Shown: positions 48,920 to 57,343, counted from the first letter of the stretch. The stretch: 64,000 bases of DNA from Amycolatopsis tucumanensis (GCF_021654135.1 NZ_JAKGSD010000003.1:111391-175390), one strand, 5' to 3'. Numbers and translations are program-made. The notes: a model not told the origin generated them from the sequence alone.

Positions 48920-49867
48920 ATGGACGTGCTGGCTGACGCGCTCGAAGTCGCGGGAGTCCGCGGCGTCCTCGGCGCGCGCATCGCCGCCGGTGGCACGTGG
49001 GGCATCTCGTGGAGCCGGATCGGCGGCGCCGGGTTCTACGCCGTCACGGCGGGCACCGCCTGGCTGGGCGTGCCCGGCCGCCCGCCCGCGCAGCTGATGC
49101 CGGGGGACGTCGTGCTGCTGCCGACCGGGACCGAGCACACCCTGACCAGCGCGCCGGACGCCCCGGCGGACACGTGCGACTGCGACGCCGCGGAACGGGC
49201 CAGGGCCGACGGCGGCGTGCTGCGCTTCGGCACCGGCGAGGTCCAGACCCACATCCTGAGCGCCTCCTACGAGTACGACCCGGCGGTGTCCACCCAGGTG
49301 CTCGCCTCGCTCCCGGAGGTGGTGCACATCCGGGCGGACAACGGCGGCAGCTGCCTCGACGACACCGTCCGCCTGCTGGCCAGGGAGCTCGCGCGTCCCC
49401 AGCTCGCCACCGCGGTCGTGCTCAGCAGGCTGGTCGACATCCTGCTGGTGCAGTTGCTGCGGGTGTGGGTGGCGCGGAACCCGGCCGGGGCACGCGGGTC
49501 CTGGCTCGGCGTGCTGTGCGACCCGCTGGTCGGCGCGGCGATCGCAAAGCTCCACGAGGATCCGGCGCGGGGGTGGACGATCGACCTGCTCGCGGCCGAG
49601 CTGGCGGTGTCGCGGACCACGCTCGCCCGCCGGTTCCGCACGGTCGCCGGCGAGTCCTTCGGGAGCTACCTGACGCGGCTGAGGATGGATCTCGCGGCGG
49701 TCCGGCTCCGGGACACCGACGACGCGCTGGAGGCCGTCGCCCGCGCGGTGGGCTACACCTCGGTGTACGCGTTCAGCCGGGCCTTCCGGCGGGATCGCGG
49801 TCACGCGCCGGGCGGTTATCGGAGGTCGGCGCGGGTGTGGAAGGCGGTTCCTTCGGGGGCAGGCTGA
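48920..49867 (+). CDS. AraC-family regulator with cupin sensor
   Basis: A 315-residue AraC protein. The N-terminal cupin (about 1-180) has FYAVTAGTAWLGVPGRPPAQLMPGDVVLLPTGTEHTL, without an obvious metal triad. The C-terminal pair of helix-turn-helices has GWTIDLLAAELAVSRTTLARRFRTVAGESFGSYLTRLRMDLAAVRLRDTDDALEAVARAVGYTSVYAFSRAFRRDRGHAPGGYR. The ATG at 48920 was chosen because the cupin begins there. It probably controls the divergent F420 enzyme or the convergent BBE-like oxidase. A truncated copy of its C-terminus follows directly. Confidence 0.88.
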   Translation: MDVLADALEVAGVRGVLGARIAAGGTWGISWSRIGGAGFYAVTAGTAWLGVPGRPPAQLMPGDVVLLPTGTEHTLTSAPDAPADTCDCDAAERARADGGVLRFGTGEVQTHILSASYEYDPAVSTQVLASLPEVVHIRADNGGSCLDDTVRLLARELARPQLATAVVLSRLVDILLVQLLRVWVARNPAGARGSWLGVLCDPLVGAAIAKLHEDPARGWTIDLLAAELAVSRTTLARRFRTVAGESFGSYLTRLRMDLAAVRLRDTDDALEAVARAVGYTSVYAFSRAFRRDRGHAPGGYRRSARVWKAVPSGAG

Positions 49868-49920
49868 CGCGGCCGAGGGTGGATCACGCGCCAGGCAGCT
49901 ACCGGAGGTCGGCGCGGGTG
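49863..49920 (+). pseudogene. remnant of a second AraC C-terminus
   Basis: Immediately after the AraC stop, GLTRPRVD matches YLTRLRMD of the intact gene (about 49670) and HAPGSYRRSARV matches HAPGGYRRSARV (49801-49837 versus 49884-49920, 33 of 37 bases equal). The roughly 110 bases that separate these segments in the intact gene are absent. It looks like the eroded tail of a tandem duplicate. Confidence 0.6.
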
Positions 49921-49962
49921 CCCGGCGGTGGGCCGCGCGTGACGGCCCACCGCCGGCGCGGA

Positions 49963-51336
49963 TCAGCCTGCCGGCTGGATGTTGTGGTTGAAGCGGAACG
50001 TGTTCGCCGGGTCGTAGGCGCGCTTCACCGCGGCCAGGCGGTCGTGCACGGCGTCGCCGTAGGCGGCGCGGACGCCGGCGGGCGTCGCGTCGCGCTCGAC
50101 GAGGAACGTCGGGGTGCGCCGGGCGGTGGTCCAGGGGCGCAGGCCGTCCACGATCCGGTCGAAGTAGGCCCCCATCGTCGGCATGGCGTCCGGGCCGCCG
50201 ACGCCCAGCGCGTACAGGGCGAACGGCACACCCCGGCTCGGCACGGCGTTCGGCACCGCCGGCTCGCGGTCGAAGGCGCCGCCGAGCGCGCGCAGTTCCA
50301 CGCCCAGCAGGGGACAGTCCGAATCCGGGCCGGTCAGTTCCACGAGCTTCCCGACCGTGGCGGTGCTCAGCTCACCCAGCGACGCGCCCCCGGAGAAGTG
50401 CGGGATCGGGTCGGTCGGGTCGAGGTGGATCTCGGCGATCGAGGTGAACGGCTTCTCGCCGATCAGGTCCAGCACGGCCGGGGCCGCGGCGCGCATCGGC
50501 GCCAGCAGCCGTTCCGCCTCCGCCGCCTCGCCGAGGTGGGCGAACCGCAGGTGCACCACGAAGGCGCCGCGCAGCGGTTCCGGCAGCTCCGGCATCGGAG
50601 GCAGGCGCTGGACCATCACCGAGGTGGTGGCCTCCTCCGGCAGCGTCGGCACCCACTCCCGCCACGCGCGCAGCACCGCTTCGGTGTCGGCGCCGGGGAA
50701 GTACAAGGCGCCGCCGTAGAAGCGGGGGTGCGGGAACAGGTCGAACTCGATCGCCGTGACGACCCCGAAGTTGCCGATGCCGCCGCGCAGCGCCCAGAAC
50801 AGCTCGGGCTCGGAGTCCGCCGACGCCACGCGGAACTCGCCGTCGGCGGTGACGATCTCGATGCGGCGCACGTGGTCGGCCGCGTAGCCGTACTTCCGCC
50901 CCAGCACCGGGCTCAGCCCGCCGCCCAGCGAGTAGCCGACCACGCCGACCGAGGGCGCCGACCCGGCGATCGGCGCCAGCCCGGACTTGGCCGCCTCATC
51001 CAGCACCTGCTGCCAGCGCGCCCCGCCGCCGGCGCGGGCGACCCGGCCCGCCACGCTCACCTCGTCGAGCCGGCGGGTCGTGATGAGCAGCGCTTCCGCC
51101 GCCGGGTCCACGACCTGGTGCCCGGTCGCCTTCACCGCGACCGGCATCGAGTTGTCGCGGGCGAACCGCACGGCGTGGCGGACGTCGTCGACGCTCTCCG
51201 CGGCGACGACGATCGCCGGGGTCAGCGGGTGGATCGGGTTGAAGCCGGCGCATTCCTCCGCGTACCCGGGATCGCCGGGCCGGAGCACCGCCCCCTGTAC
51301 GGCGCGGGCGAGTTCCGCGGTGTTCGGCTGCGTCAT
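49963..51336 (-). CDS. BBE-like FAD-dependent oxidase
   Basis: A 457-residue FAD_binding_4/BBE-domain protein. The FAD domain begins DPGYAEECAGFNPIHPLTPAIVVAAESVDDVRHAVRFAR. The segment AVKATGHQVVDPAAEALLI has the His that carries 8-alpha-linked FAD in covalent relatives. GYSLGGGLSPVLGRKYGYAADHV and FWALRGGIGNFGVVTAIEF follow. The C-terminal BBE tail, DPANTFRFNHNIQP, is complete. Such oxidases act on sugars, alcohols or polyketides. There is no signal peptide, so it is cytosolic. The ATG at 51336 follows AGGGGAAC. Confidence 0.88.
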   Translation of the reverse strand: MTQPNTAELARAVQGAVLRPGDPGYAEECAGFNPIHPLTPAIVVAAESVDDVRHAVRFARDNSMPVAVKATGHQVVDPAAEALLITTRRLDEVSVAGRVARAGGGARWQQVLDEAAKSGLAPIAGSAPSVGVVGYSLGGGLSPVLGRKYGYAADHVRRIEIVTADGEFRVASADSEPELFWALRGGIGNFGVVTAIEFDLFPHPRFYGGALYFPGADTEAVLRAWREWVPTLPEEATTSVMVQRLPPMPELPEPLRGAFVVHLRFAHLGEAAEAERLLAPMRAAAPAVLDLIGEKPFTSIAEIHLDPTDPIPHFSGGASLGELSTATVGKLVELTGPDSDCPLLGVELRALGGAFDREPAVPNAVPSRGVPFALYALGVGGPDAMPTMGAYFDRIVDGLRPWTTARRTPTFLVERDATPAGVRAAYGDAVHDRLAAVKRAYDPANTFRFNHNIQPAG

Positions 51337-51445
51337 GAGTTCCCCTGTTCGTAGGCGTTTCCACAATGGACACGCGCTCGGCAGGGTGGCCGTTCCGCGG
51401 ATCGCGGCGGCGTTCCCTTACGGGCACGGGTTCGGACCCGTGGCG

Positions 51446-51800
51446 CTACCGCCTCGCCTCGTAGACGCGGCTCACCGGAGTTTCGGCGACGCACTTCCAC
51501 CGGGACAGCCCGGCTTCGCCGGCCAGGCGGCGTGGATCGAGGGTTCGTCGGCCACCGTCGCGTGGTCGAGCTTGGCGACAACCCCGTCCAGCGCGGGCAG
51601 CCAGGCGGTGAGGAGAGCGGCCGCGTAGCCGGGGCGGAAGACGCGGCGTCGAACTGGCGGGCACACGCGCTGCCGGCGCGGAAGGCCTCGATCAGCTCGC
51701 CCTCGACACCGTGGAGCGAGGACAACATCAGGAAGGAACCCATGGCGTACGTCGGCTCGTCCGCGTTTGCCAGCACCGCCGCGTGCTCGTCCGGCAGCGC
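51446..51800 (-). pseudogene. SAM-dependent methyltransferase gene with the cofactor domain deleted
   Basis: Fragments of the Rv2258c-like methyltransferase family occur in order across three frames. ALPDEHAAVLANADEPTYAMGSFLMLSSLHGVEGELIEAFRAG is the end of the winged-helix domain. VFRPGYAAALLTAWLPALDGVVAKLDHATVAD is the lead-in to the SAM motif. AGEAGLSRWKCVAETPVSRVYEARR with TAG at 51446-51448 is the normal C-terminus. The GCGxG-containing SAM domain (about 150 residues) and the N-terminal helix-turn-helix are gone. No product with function is possible. Confidence 0.7.
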
Positions 51801-51877
51801 TTAGCGGTCCGTGTCCGCGCGGGTCGAGCCTGCCGCCGAAGGCGGCCGCACCGTCGGCGATGACGCGCGGAGCGCCG

Positions 51878-53338
51878 TCACCTGGTAGTCGCGCCCGCCG
51901 CGGGGCAGCTCGCGCCCGGCGCGGGGAGGACGCCGTCGACCAGGTAGCGGTTGATGATCGCGTTCACGCACGGGTTCAGCCCGAACTGGCCGTGCACGCC
52001 GTCGGCGACGGTGACCAGCGGCTCGTGCAACGCGGCGGCCATCGCGACACCGTTGACGTACGGCGTGGTGGTGTCCCGCTGCCCCTGCACCACCAGGCCC
52101 GCCGGGTAACCGGCGCGGACCGGCTTCGGCAGGTATTGCGTGCGCGGGAACGAGCGGTAGGCGCACGGGCCGGGCGCGAGCTCACCCGCGACCGAAGCCG
52201 TCGCGCCGTAGGGCATGGCCTCGCGGTAGTAGCGCAGGTCCCGCTCGTACACCGCCAAGTCGGCCGGCCACCGCCAGTCGCAGATCACCGTGTCGTGGGC
52301 GTTGTCCACCACTTCGGCCGAGCCGGCCGTCGGGGACGAGGTGCGCACCGGGCCGGGGGAGTCCAGCGCGGCACGAATCGACCGGGCCAGCTCCGCCCAC
52401 TCCCCGGGGTAGCGGGTCGCGTCCACGGGCACGAACTCGGAGCCCGTCTCGGCGCTGCTGTCCAGGTCCGCGACGGTGTGGTAGGCGCCGGCGGACCGGG
52501 TCTCCAGCACGGCCGCGAGCGCCTCGACGTTCTCCTCGACTTCGCGTGGTGTCGAGCCCAGCCGGAACTCGCTGTCCCGCGAGGCCGTCCACGCGGCCCA
52601 GTCGTCCAGATTGGACCGGCGCGCGGCCGCGGCGGCGTAGCCCTGGTCGTGCCACGGCGCGGTCGGGTGCAGGGCCGAGTCGAGCACGCTGCGGTCCAGG
52701 TGACCGGGGAAGAGCGTGCCGTACACCGCGCCGAGCGTGGTTCCGTAGGACACGCCGAGGTAGTTCAGCTTGGCTTCGCCGAGCGCCGCCCGCACGACGT
52801 CCATGTCCCGCGCCGTGTTCGGCGTGTTCATGTAGGGCCGCAGCGGGCCACTGATCTGCTGGCAACCCTGCTCGGTGCGCCGCGCGAAGTCGGCCATCTT
52901 CACGATGTCGGCGTCCGTGGGCCGGGTCGGCCGGTCCAGCGCCGGGAACGGCGGCTGCAGGCAGCGCAGCGGGGTCGATTCCCCGACACCACGGGGATCC
53001 ATGCCGATGATGTCGTAGACCCGCGCGAGGTCCTGGTCCGCGTAGCTGAGCGGGAAGGCCAGCCCGGACAGGCCCGGCCCGCCCGGATTGGTCAGCAGCA
53101 CCCCGCGGAGGTGCGCCGGATCGGTCGCCCGGTGCCGGCTGATCGCGATGCTGATGCGACGGCCGCCCGGATGCGCGTAGTCCAGCGGCACCGCGATGGT
53201 CGCGCACTCCAAGGGCAGGTCCGCGCACGGCGCCCACGCGACCGGCTGGGTCTCGACGGCACGCAGCGGATCGGCCTGCGCCGGAACGGCGGACACGGCC
53301 AGCACGGCGGTCAGGGCAAGGGTGACGAACCGGCGCAT
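51878..53338 (-). CDS. secreted alpha/beta hydrolase, tripeptidyl-aminopeptidase-like (S33)
   Basis: A 486-residue exported peptidase. A Sec signal (MRRFVTLALTAVLAVSAVPAQAD) precedes the hydrolase fold. IGMDPRGVGESTPL is the family's oxyanion-side motif; YLGVSYGTTLGAVYGTLFPGHLDRSVLDSAL has the nucleophile Ser (GVSYG, about 200). The C-terminal TAP-like domain has VVQGQRDTTTPYVNG with the acid and VADGVHGQFGLNPCVN with the His. It closely resembles actinobacterial SlpD/SlpE and tripeptidyl aminopeptidases that trim peptides in the medium. It starts 2 bp after the stop of the M1 peptidase gene, so the two form one operon. Confidence 0.9.
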   Translation of the reverse strand: MRRFVTLALTAVLAVSAVPAQADPLRAVETQPVAWAPCADLPLECATIAVPLDYAHPGGRRISIAISRHRATDPAHLRGVLLTNPGGPGLSGLAFPLSYADQDLARVYDIIGMDPRGVGESTPLRCLQPPFPALDRPTRPTDADIVKMADFARRTEQGCQQISGPLRPYMNTPNTARDMDVVRAALGEAKLNYLGVSYGTTLGAVYGTLFPGHLDRSVLDSALHPTAPWHDQGYAAAAARRSNLDDWAAWTASRDSEFRLGSTPREVEENVEALAAVLETRSAGAYHTVADLDSSAETGSEFVPVDATRYPGEWAELARSIRAALDSPGPVRTSSPTAGSAEVVDNAHDTVICDWRWPADLAVYERDLRYYREAMPYGATASVAGELAPGPCAYRSFPRTQYLPKPVRAGYPAGLVVQGQRDTTTPYVNGVAMAAALHEPLVTVADGVHGQFGLNPCVNAIINRYLVDGVLPAPGASCPAAGATTR

Positions 53339-53340
53339 GG

Positions 53341-54858
53341 TCACGGCCGCCAATCCGGGTGCCCGGGCATCACGGGTGTCTTGGCGCCGTACAGCCACTC
53401 CGTCAGCAGCGGGGTGAGGTCCTGGCCGGCCACCCGGTTCGCCGTCGCGATGTAGTCCGCCGTCGTCGCCGAGCCGCCCCGGTGCTCCAGGTAGAACGCG
53501 CGCTCGATGCGCTCGAACGTCGGCTGGCCCACGGTCTCCTGCAGTGCGAACAACGTGAGCGCGCCGGGCAGGTCGGTGTCCAGCAGGATGCCGCCCGGGC
53601 TCGTCAGACGCGCCGGCGGGCCCGACTGGTCGCGGATGGACTGGTCCTGCTGGTACAGCTCACGCATCGTGTCGGCCAGGTTCCGGTAGCCCTGCGAGGC
53701 GCCGAAGACGTTCTGGTAGTACATCGCGTGGCCCTCGTTGAGCCACATGTCGTCCCACGACGCCGGGGACACCGCGTCGCCGAAGTACTGGTGCGCCAGC
53801 TCGTGCACCATGGTCTCCGACTGCAGCTCCGGCGGCAGCGCCAGTGCCGGCGCCGAGAACGTCGACAGGGTGGCCGTCTCCAGCGCCACGCCGTCGTACG
53901 GGCCGACCACGCCGAGCACGCCGTACTTCTCGAACGGGAACGGCAGGCCCAGCGTGTCCTCCAGCCACCGCACCTGCTCCGGCGTGCGCCGCGCGGCTTC
54001 GGTGATCCGCGGGAGGACGTTGGCGTCGGTGATCCCGTACTGCTCGGTCGCCTGCGGCGGGACGCGGAAGCCGCCCATCGTCGACGGGACGTGGCTGACG
54101 ATCGGCAGCCCGTGCGGCCCGGTCTGCTCGATCGCGGTGAACTTGCCGACGGCGACCTGCACCACGTTCGTCGGGATGTCCGTCGCCGTGCCGTACACAT
54201 AGGACGAACGGTCGTCGTGGGTGCTGAGCGAGCGCAGGGTGCCGTTGGCCGCGACCTGGCGGTCCCGCGGCACGGTGACGCGGAAGGTGAACCGGGCCTT
54301 GTCGCGTGGGATGTCGTTGCACGGGAAGAACAGGTGCGCCCGGTCCGGCTGGCCCATCAGGGCGAACCCGGAGTCGGTGCCGGCCCAGCTCTCCCAGGTG
54401 AAGGGGACGTCGGCGGGCCAGTCGTAGTAGGGCGGGACCGGCTTCTGCGCGCGGTCGGCGGTGTAGCCGACGCGGACCTCGAACGTCCGGCCCTCGCGCA
54501 GCGTCTTCGCCGGGGTGACCAGGAGCTTCTCGTGCGCCGGGTCGACGGTGAACGTGGCCGGGACGCCGTTCACGGTCACCGATTCGATCCGCTGCCCGAC
54601 CGAGTCGAGGCTGAACGACGACAGGTTCTGCGTCGCGAGCGCCGTCATCACCACCGACGACCGCATGGTGGTGACGGCCGGGTCGTAGTCGAAGCTCACG
54701 TCGTAACCCGTGGCGTCGTAACCGCCGTTGCCCAGCGTCGGGATCAGCCGTTCCCCCGCACTGGTCGCCCCCGGCGTGCCGGTCGCGGCGTCCGCGGTGA
54801 CCGGGCTGAGCGCCACCCCCACCAGCACCGCCGCCGCGGCCCACGTCCTGCCTCGCAT
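53341..54858 (-). CDS. secreted M1-family metallopeptidase
   Basis: A 505-residue exported peptidase. The signal peptide MRGRTWAAAAVLVGVALSPVTADA precedes an N-terminal beta-sandwich (YDATGYDVSFDYDPAVTTM). The M1 catalytic domain has ETMVHELAHQYFGDAVSPASWDDMWLNEGHAMY: HExxH and the third zinc ligand Glu 19 residues on. The aminopeptidase GxMEN motif is altered to DGVALET. A short C-terminal helical domain follows, and the protein is smaller than classical M1 enzymes (about 850). The start at 54858 was chosen for the signal peptide. It is co-transcribed with the S33 peptidase. Probable role: extracellular peptide trimming. Confidence 0.9.
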   Translation of the reverse strand: MRGRTWAAAAVLVGVALSPVTADAATGTPGATSAGERLIPTLGNGGYDATGYDVSFDYDPAVTTMRSSVVMTALATQNLSSFSLDSVGQRIESVTVNGVPATFTVDPAHEKLLVTPAKTLREGRTFEVRVGYTADRAQKPVPPYYDWPADVPFTWESWAGTDSGFALMGQPDRAHLFFPCNDIPRDKARFTFRVTVPRDRQVAANGTLRSLSTHDDRSSYVYGTATDIPTNVVQVAVGKFTAIEQTGPHGLPIVSHVPSTMGGFRVPPQATEQYGITDANVLPRITEAARRTPEQVRWLEDTLGLPFPFEKYGVLGVVGPYDGVALETATLSTFSAPALALPPELQSETMVHELAHQYFGDAVSPASWDDMWLNEGHAMYYQNVFGASQGYRNLADTMRELYQQDQSIRDQSGPPARLTSPGGILLDTDLPGALTLFALQETVGQPTFERIERAFYLEHRGGSATTADYIATANRVAGQDLTPLLTEWLYGAKTPVMPGHPDWRP

Positions 54859-55030
54859 GCTCGACTTCCCTTCCGCTTCCGGTGATCGCTGCCCATCAGA
54901 CAACCAGGTGCGGCCCCGCCACATCGGCCGATCGGCCGGGCATCACCTGGCCGGGTGGCCGACGGCCCGTTCGGGCGCTGTGCGGTGCCCGTCCGGTCCT
55001 CCCACGGCCGCGGCACCCGGGAGGGGATAC

Positions 55031-55051
55031 TGGACCCGCAGGTGCGTTTCC
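55031..55051. promoter_or_regulatory. TetR operator candidate 1 (TGGACCCGCAGGT)
   Basis: Sits 17 bp before the TetR start. GGA-N3-GCA-N2-TGC-N3-TCC is a symmetric pattern. TGGACCCGCARGT recurs in front of the aldo-keto reductase gene. Confidence 0.5.
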
Positions 55052-55067
55052 ACCTCCGGGAGGTTCG

Positions 55068-55661
55068 GTGCTGACCAAGAAGGGCGCCGCCACGCGGCAG
55101 CGGATCATCGAGGCCGCCGCGGCGGAGATCCGCGAGCACGGCGTGGCCGCGGCGACGCTGGAGGACATCGGGCGGCGCAGCGGCACCGGCAAGAGCCAGA
55201 TGTTCCACTACTTCCCGGACGGCAAGGACCAGCTGCTGCTGGCGGTGGCACAGTGGGAAGCCGGCCGCGTGCTGGAGGACCAGCAGCCCTACCTCGGGCA
55301 GCTCACCACGTGGGAGGCGTGGCACCGGTGGCGGGACGTGGTGGTCGAGCGCTACCGACGCCAAGGCGTCCACTGCCCGCTCGGCGTGCTGATCACCGAG
55401 GTCGGCCCGAAGACCCCCGGCGCGCAGGCCGTGACGCGGCAGTTGCTGGAGCAGTGGCAGCACGAGGTCCGCCAGGGCATCACCGCGATGCGCGACAGCG
55501 GCCGGATCAGCCGCGACATCGACTCGGACCGGGCCGCCGCCGCGCTGATCGCGGCCATCCAGGGCGGGGTGACGATCCTGATGTCCACCGGGTCCGCCGC
55601 GCACCTGGAGTCCGCTTTGGACCTGTGCCTGGATTACCTGCGCCTGCCGGTGTCCGCCTGA
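55068..55661 (+). CDS. TetR-family regulator next to the aldo-keto reductase
   Basis: A 197-residue TetR protein. HTH: TRQRIIEAAAAEIREHGVAAATLEDIGRRSGTGKSQMFHYFPDGKDQLLLAVAQ. The C-terminal domain, DQQPYLGQLTTWEAWHRWRDVVVERYRRQGVHCPLGVLITEVG, is the TetR_C type found in regulators of oxidoreductases. The GTG at 55068 follows GGGAGG; a longer frame is not HTH-like. It is convergent with the aldo-keto reductase, whose promoter carries the same 13-bp motif as its own, so it likely represses both. Confidence 0.88.
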   Translation: MLTKKGAATRQRIIEAAAAEIREHGVAAATLEDIGRRSGTGKSQMFHYFPDGKDQLLLAVAQWEAGRVLEDQQPYLGQLTTWEAWHRWRDVVVERYRRQGVHCPLGVLITEVGPKTPGAQAVTRQLLEQWQHEVRQGITAMRDSGRISRDIDSDRAAAALIAAIQGGVTILMSTGSAAHLESALDLCLDYLRLPVSA

Positions 55662-55671
55662 GCGCGGCGCG

Positions 55672-56775
55672 TCAGTCCGCCGGAACCCAGTTGCGGACGT
55701 CCGGCCGGTACCCGGCCGGCTTGTCCGCCACCTTCGTGCCCGGGTTGACGATCCACGACTGGTACTGCGGCGTGAACATCACGTACGGCTTGCCCGGCGG
55801 CACCGCGCTGGCCGCGTCAAGGTCGGCCCGCAGCTCCGCCGGGATCTCGAAGTCGAGCGCCGCCAGCGACGCGTCGAGCTGCGCCGCGCTGCTCGCCCCG
55901 ACGATGGCCGACGCGATGCCGGGCTGCGTCGCCGCCCAGTTGAGCGCCACCTGAGCCATCGACACGCCCAGCTTCTCCGCCACGGTTTCCAGCGGCCCCA
56001 GCACGTTCCACTGCGCGTCCGTCCATTGCAGACCGGAGCCGCCCGCGCCGCTGAGCCTGCCCTCGCCGGCCAGGCCCTGGTCGGACCGGCGGTACTTGCC
56101 GGTCAGGAACCCGGACGCGAGCGGGCTCCACACCGTGACGCCCATCCCGAGTTCCTGCCCCGCGGGCACGTGCTCGGTCTCGATCGTCCGGTCGACGAGC
56201 GAGTACGGCAGCTGCAGGTTGATCAGCGGCACCAGCGAGTTCGCCTCGGCGAGCGACTGCGCGCGGGCGGCGTACCAGGCCGGCACGTCGGACAGGCCGG
56301 CGTACCGGATCTTGCCGGCCCGGGTCAGGTCGTCGAACGTGCGCAGCACCTCCTCGACCGGGGTGATGCGGTCCCAGGTGTGCAGCAGGTACAGGTCGAG
56401 GTAGTCGGTGCCGAGGCGGCGCAGCGAGGCCTCCACCGCCCGGATCATGTGCTTGCGCCCGTTGCCGCCCGCGTTCGGGTCGCCCGGGTCGACGCTGTTG
56501 GTGAACTTGCTGACGAGCACGAGCCGGTCGCGGGCCCCGGCTTCGGCGATGAGCCTGCCGAGGATCCGCTCGCTCTCGCCCGCGGTGTAGAAGTCGGCGG
56601 TGTCGACGAAGTTGCCGCCCGCCTCCAGGTAGCGCCGGAAGATCGGGCGGGCCTCCTCTTCGGTCTTGCCGTAGGGGGCGTGGAAACCGTCCTTGCCGAA
56701 GTTCATGGTTCCGAGCGACAGCCGGCTGACGCGCAGGCCCGACCGGCCGAGGAGGAAGTACTGATCCAGTGACAT
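55672..56775 (-). CDS. aldo/keto reductase
   Basis: A 367-residue AKR. The tetrad: Asp in NFVDTADFYTAG (about 55), Tyr in the same segment, Lys in LVLVSKFTNS, His in YLDLYLLHTWDRITPVEEV. The NADPH-binding loop and GIASAIVGASSAAQLDAS follow. Slightly long at the C-terminus (ending RPDVRNWVPAD). The enzyme should reduce aldehydes or ketones with NADPH; the substrate is unknown. The ATG at 56773-56775 was chosen for GGCTC spacing. The 13-bp motif it shares with the TetR promoter lies 25 bp upstream. Confidence 0.9.
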   Translation of the reverse strand: MSLDQYFLLGRSGLRVSRLSLGTMNFGKDGFHAPYGKTEEEARPIFRRYLEAGGNFVDTADFYTAGESERILGRLIAEAGARDRLVLVSKFTNSVDPGDPNAGGNGRKHMIRAVEASLRRLGTDYLDLYLLHTWDRITPVEEVLRTFDDLTRAGKIRYAGLSDVPAWYAARAQSLAEANSLVPLINLQLPYSLVDRTIETEHVPAGQELGMGVTVWSPLASGFLTGKYRRSDQGLAGEGRLSGAGGSGLQWTDAQWNVLGPLETVAEKLGVSMAQVALNWAATQPGIASAIVGASSAAQLDASLAALDFEIPAELRADLDAASAVPPGKPYVMFTPQYQSWIVNPGTKVADKPAGYRPDVRNWVPAD

Positions 56776-56799
56776 GAGCCCAGGATGGGGACGCAAAAA

Positions 56800-56812
56800 T
56801 GGACCCGCAAGT
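56800..56812. promoter_or_regulatory. TetR operator candidate 2 (TGGACCCGCAAGT)
   Basis: Thirteen bases differing at one position from 55031-55043, placed 25 bp upstream of the aldo-keto reductase start. The right half of the symmetric pattern is weaker here. Confidence 0.5.
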
Positions 56813-56826
56813 ACAGAACTGGGGCG

Positions 56827-57096
56827 TCAGCCGAGCCGGACGGGAAGCGTCTCCAGACCGCGCATGAGCAGGCTGAACCGCCGGGTCAGCTCGTCCGGGG
56901 CCGCGTCGAGGCGCAGGTCCGGGAAGCGGGTGACCAGCTTGCCGAGCGCGACCTGTCCTTCCAGCCGGGCCGGCAGCGCGCCCAGGCAGTGGTGGATGCC
57001 GCGCCCGAAGGCGACGTGCCCGGCGCGGCGGGTGAGGTCGAGCCGGTCCGGGTCGTCGAAGCGCGCCCCGTCCCAATCGGCATGCCCGGCCGAAAC
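56827..57096 (-). pseudogene. cytochrome P450 C-terminal stub
   Basis: Ninety codons match the C-terminal end of an actinobacterial P450: ARFDDPDRLDLTRRAGHVAFGRGIHHCLGALPARLEGQVALGKLVTRFPDLRL. The haem-binding motif FGxGxHxCxG is intact with its Cys thiolate ligand. The usual preceding segment with oxygen-binding helix I and ExxR is absent; upstream frames do not look like P450. It lies alone between the aldo-keto reductase and the hairpin pair at 57186. It cannot fold as an enzyme. Confidence 0.75.
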
Positions 57097-57185
57097 CTCC
57101 CGGCGTCGTGCAGCGAGTTCGTCGCGGTGGCGGTGAGCCGGCCGTTCTGGGGCGTTCACGTGTTCTTCCCGTTCGGCAAAGGAAA

Positions 57186-57266
57186 ACCGGGCCGGAGAAT
57201 CCCATGACCGCCGTCGGGGTTCTCCGGCCCGGTGGGTGTCTCGCCACAAGGGCTCGGTGGCGAGAC
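57186..57266. terminator. two consecutive strong hairpins
   Basis: ACCGGGCCGGAGAA (57186-57199) pairs exactly with TTCTCCGGCCCGGT (57220-57233), a 14-bp stem. Four bases later GTCTCGCCAC (57238-57247) pairs exactly with GTGGCGAGAC (57257-57266). They lie downstream of the hemerythrin-like gene (minus strand) and may end its transcript in both orientations. Confidence 0.72.
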
Positions 57267-57343
57267 GTGTCCGGCCTGGGGGGACCGTGCTCCGCCACGC
57301 TAGGGCGCCTGCGTTGACGAATGGTTGACGCGCCGTGGACGGG

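Noticed and set aside
54882..55067. Longer N-terminus for the TetR regulator at 55068
   Set aside because: The extra 62 residues have no family similarity, and a good Shine-Dalgarno stands before the GTG at 55068.
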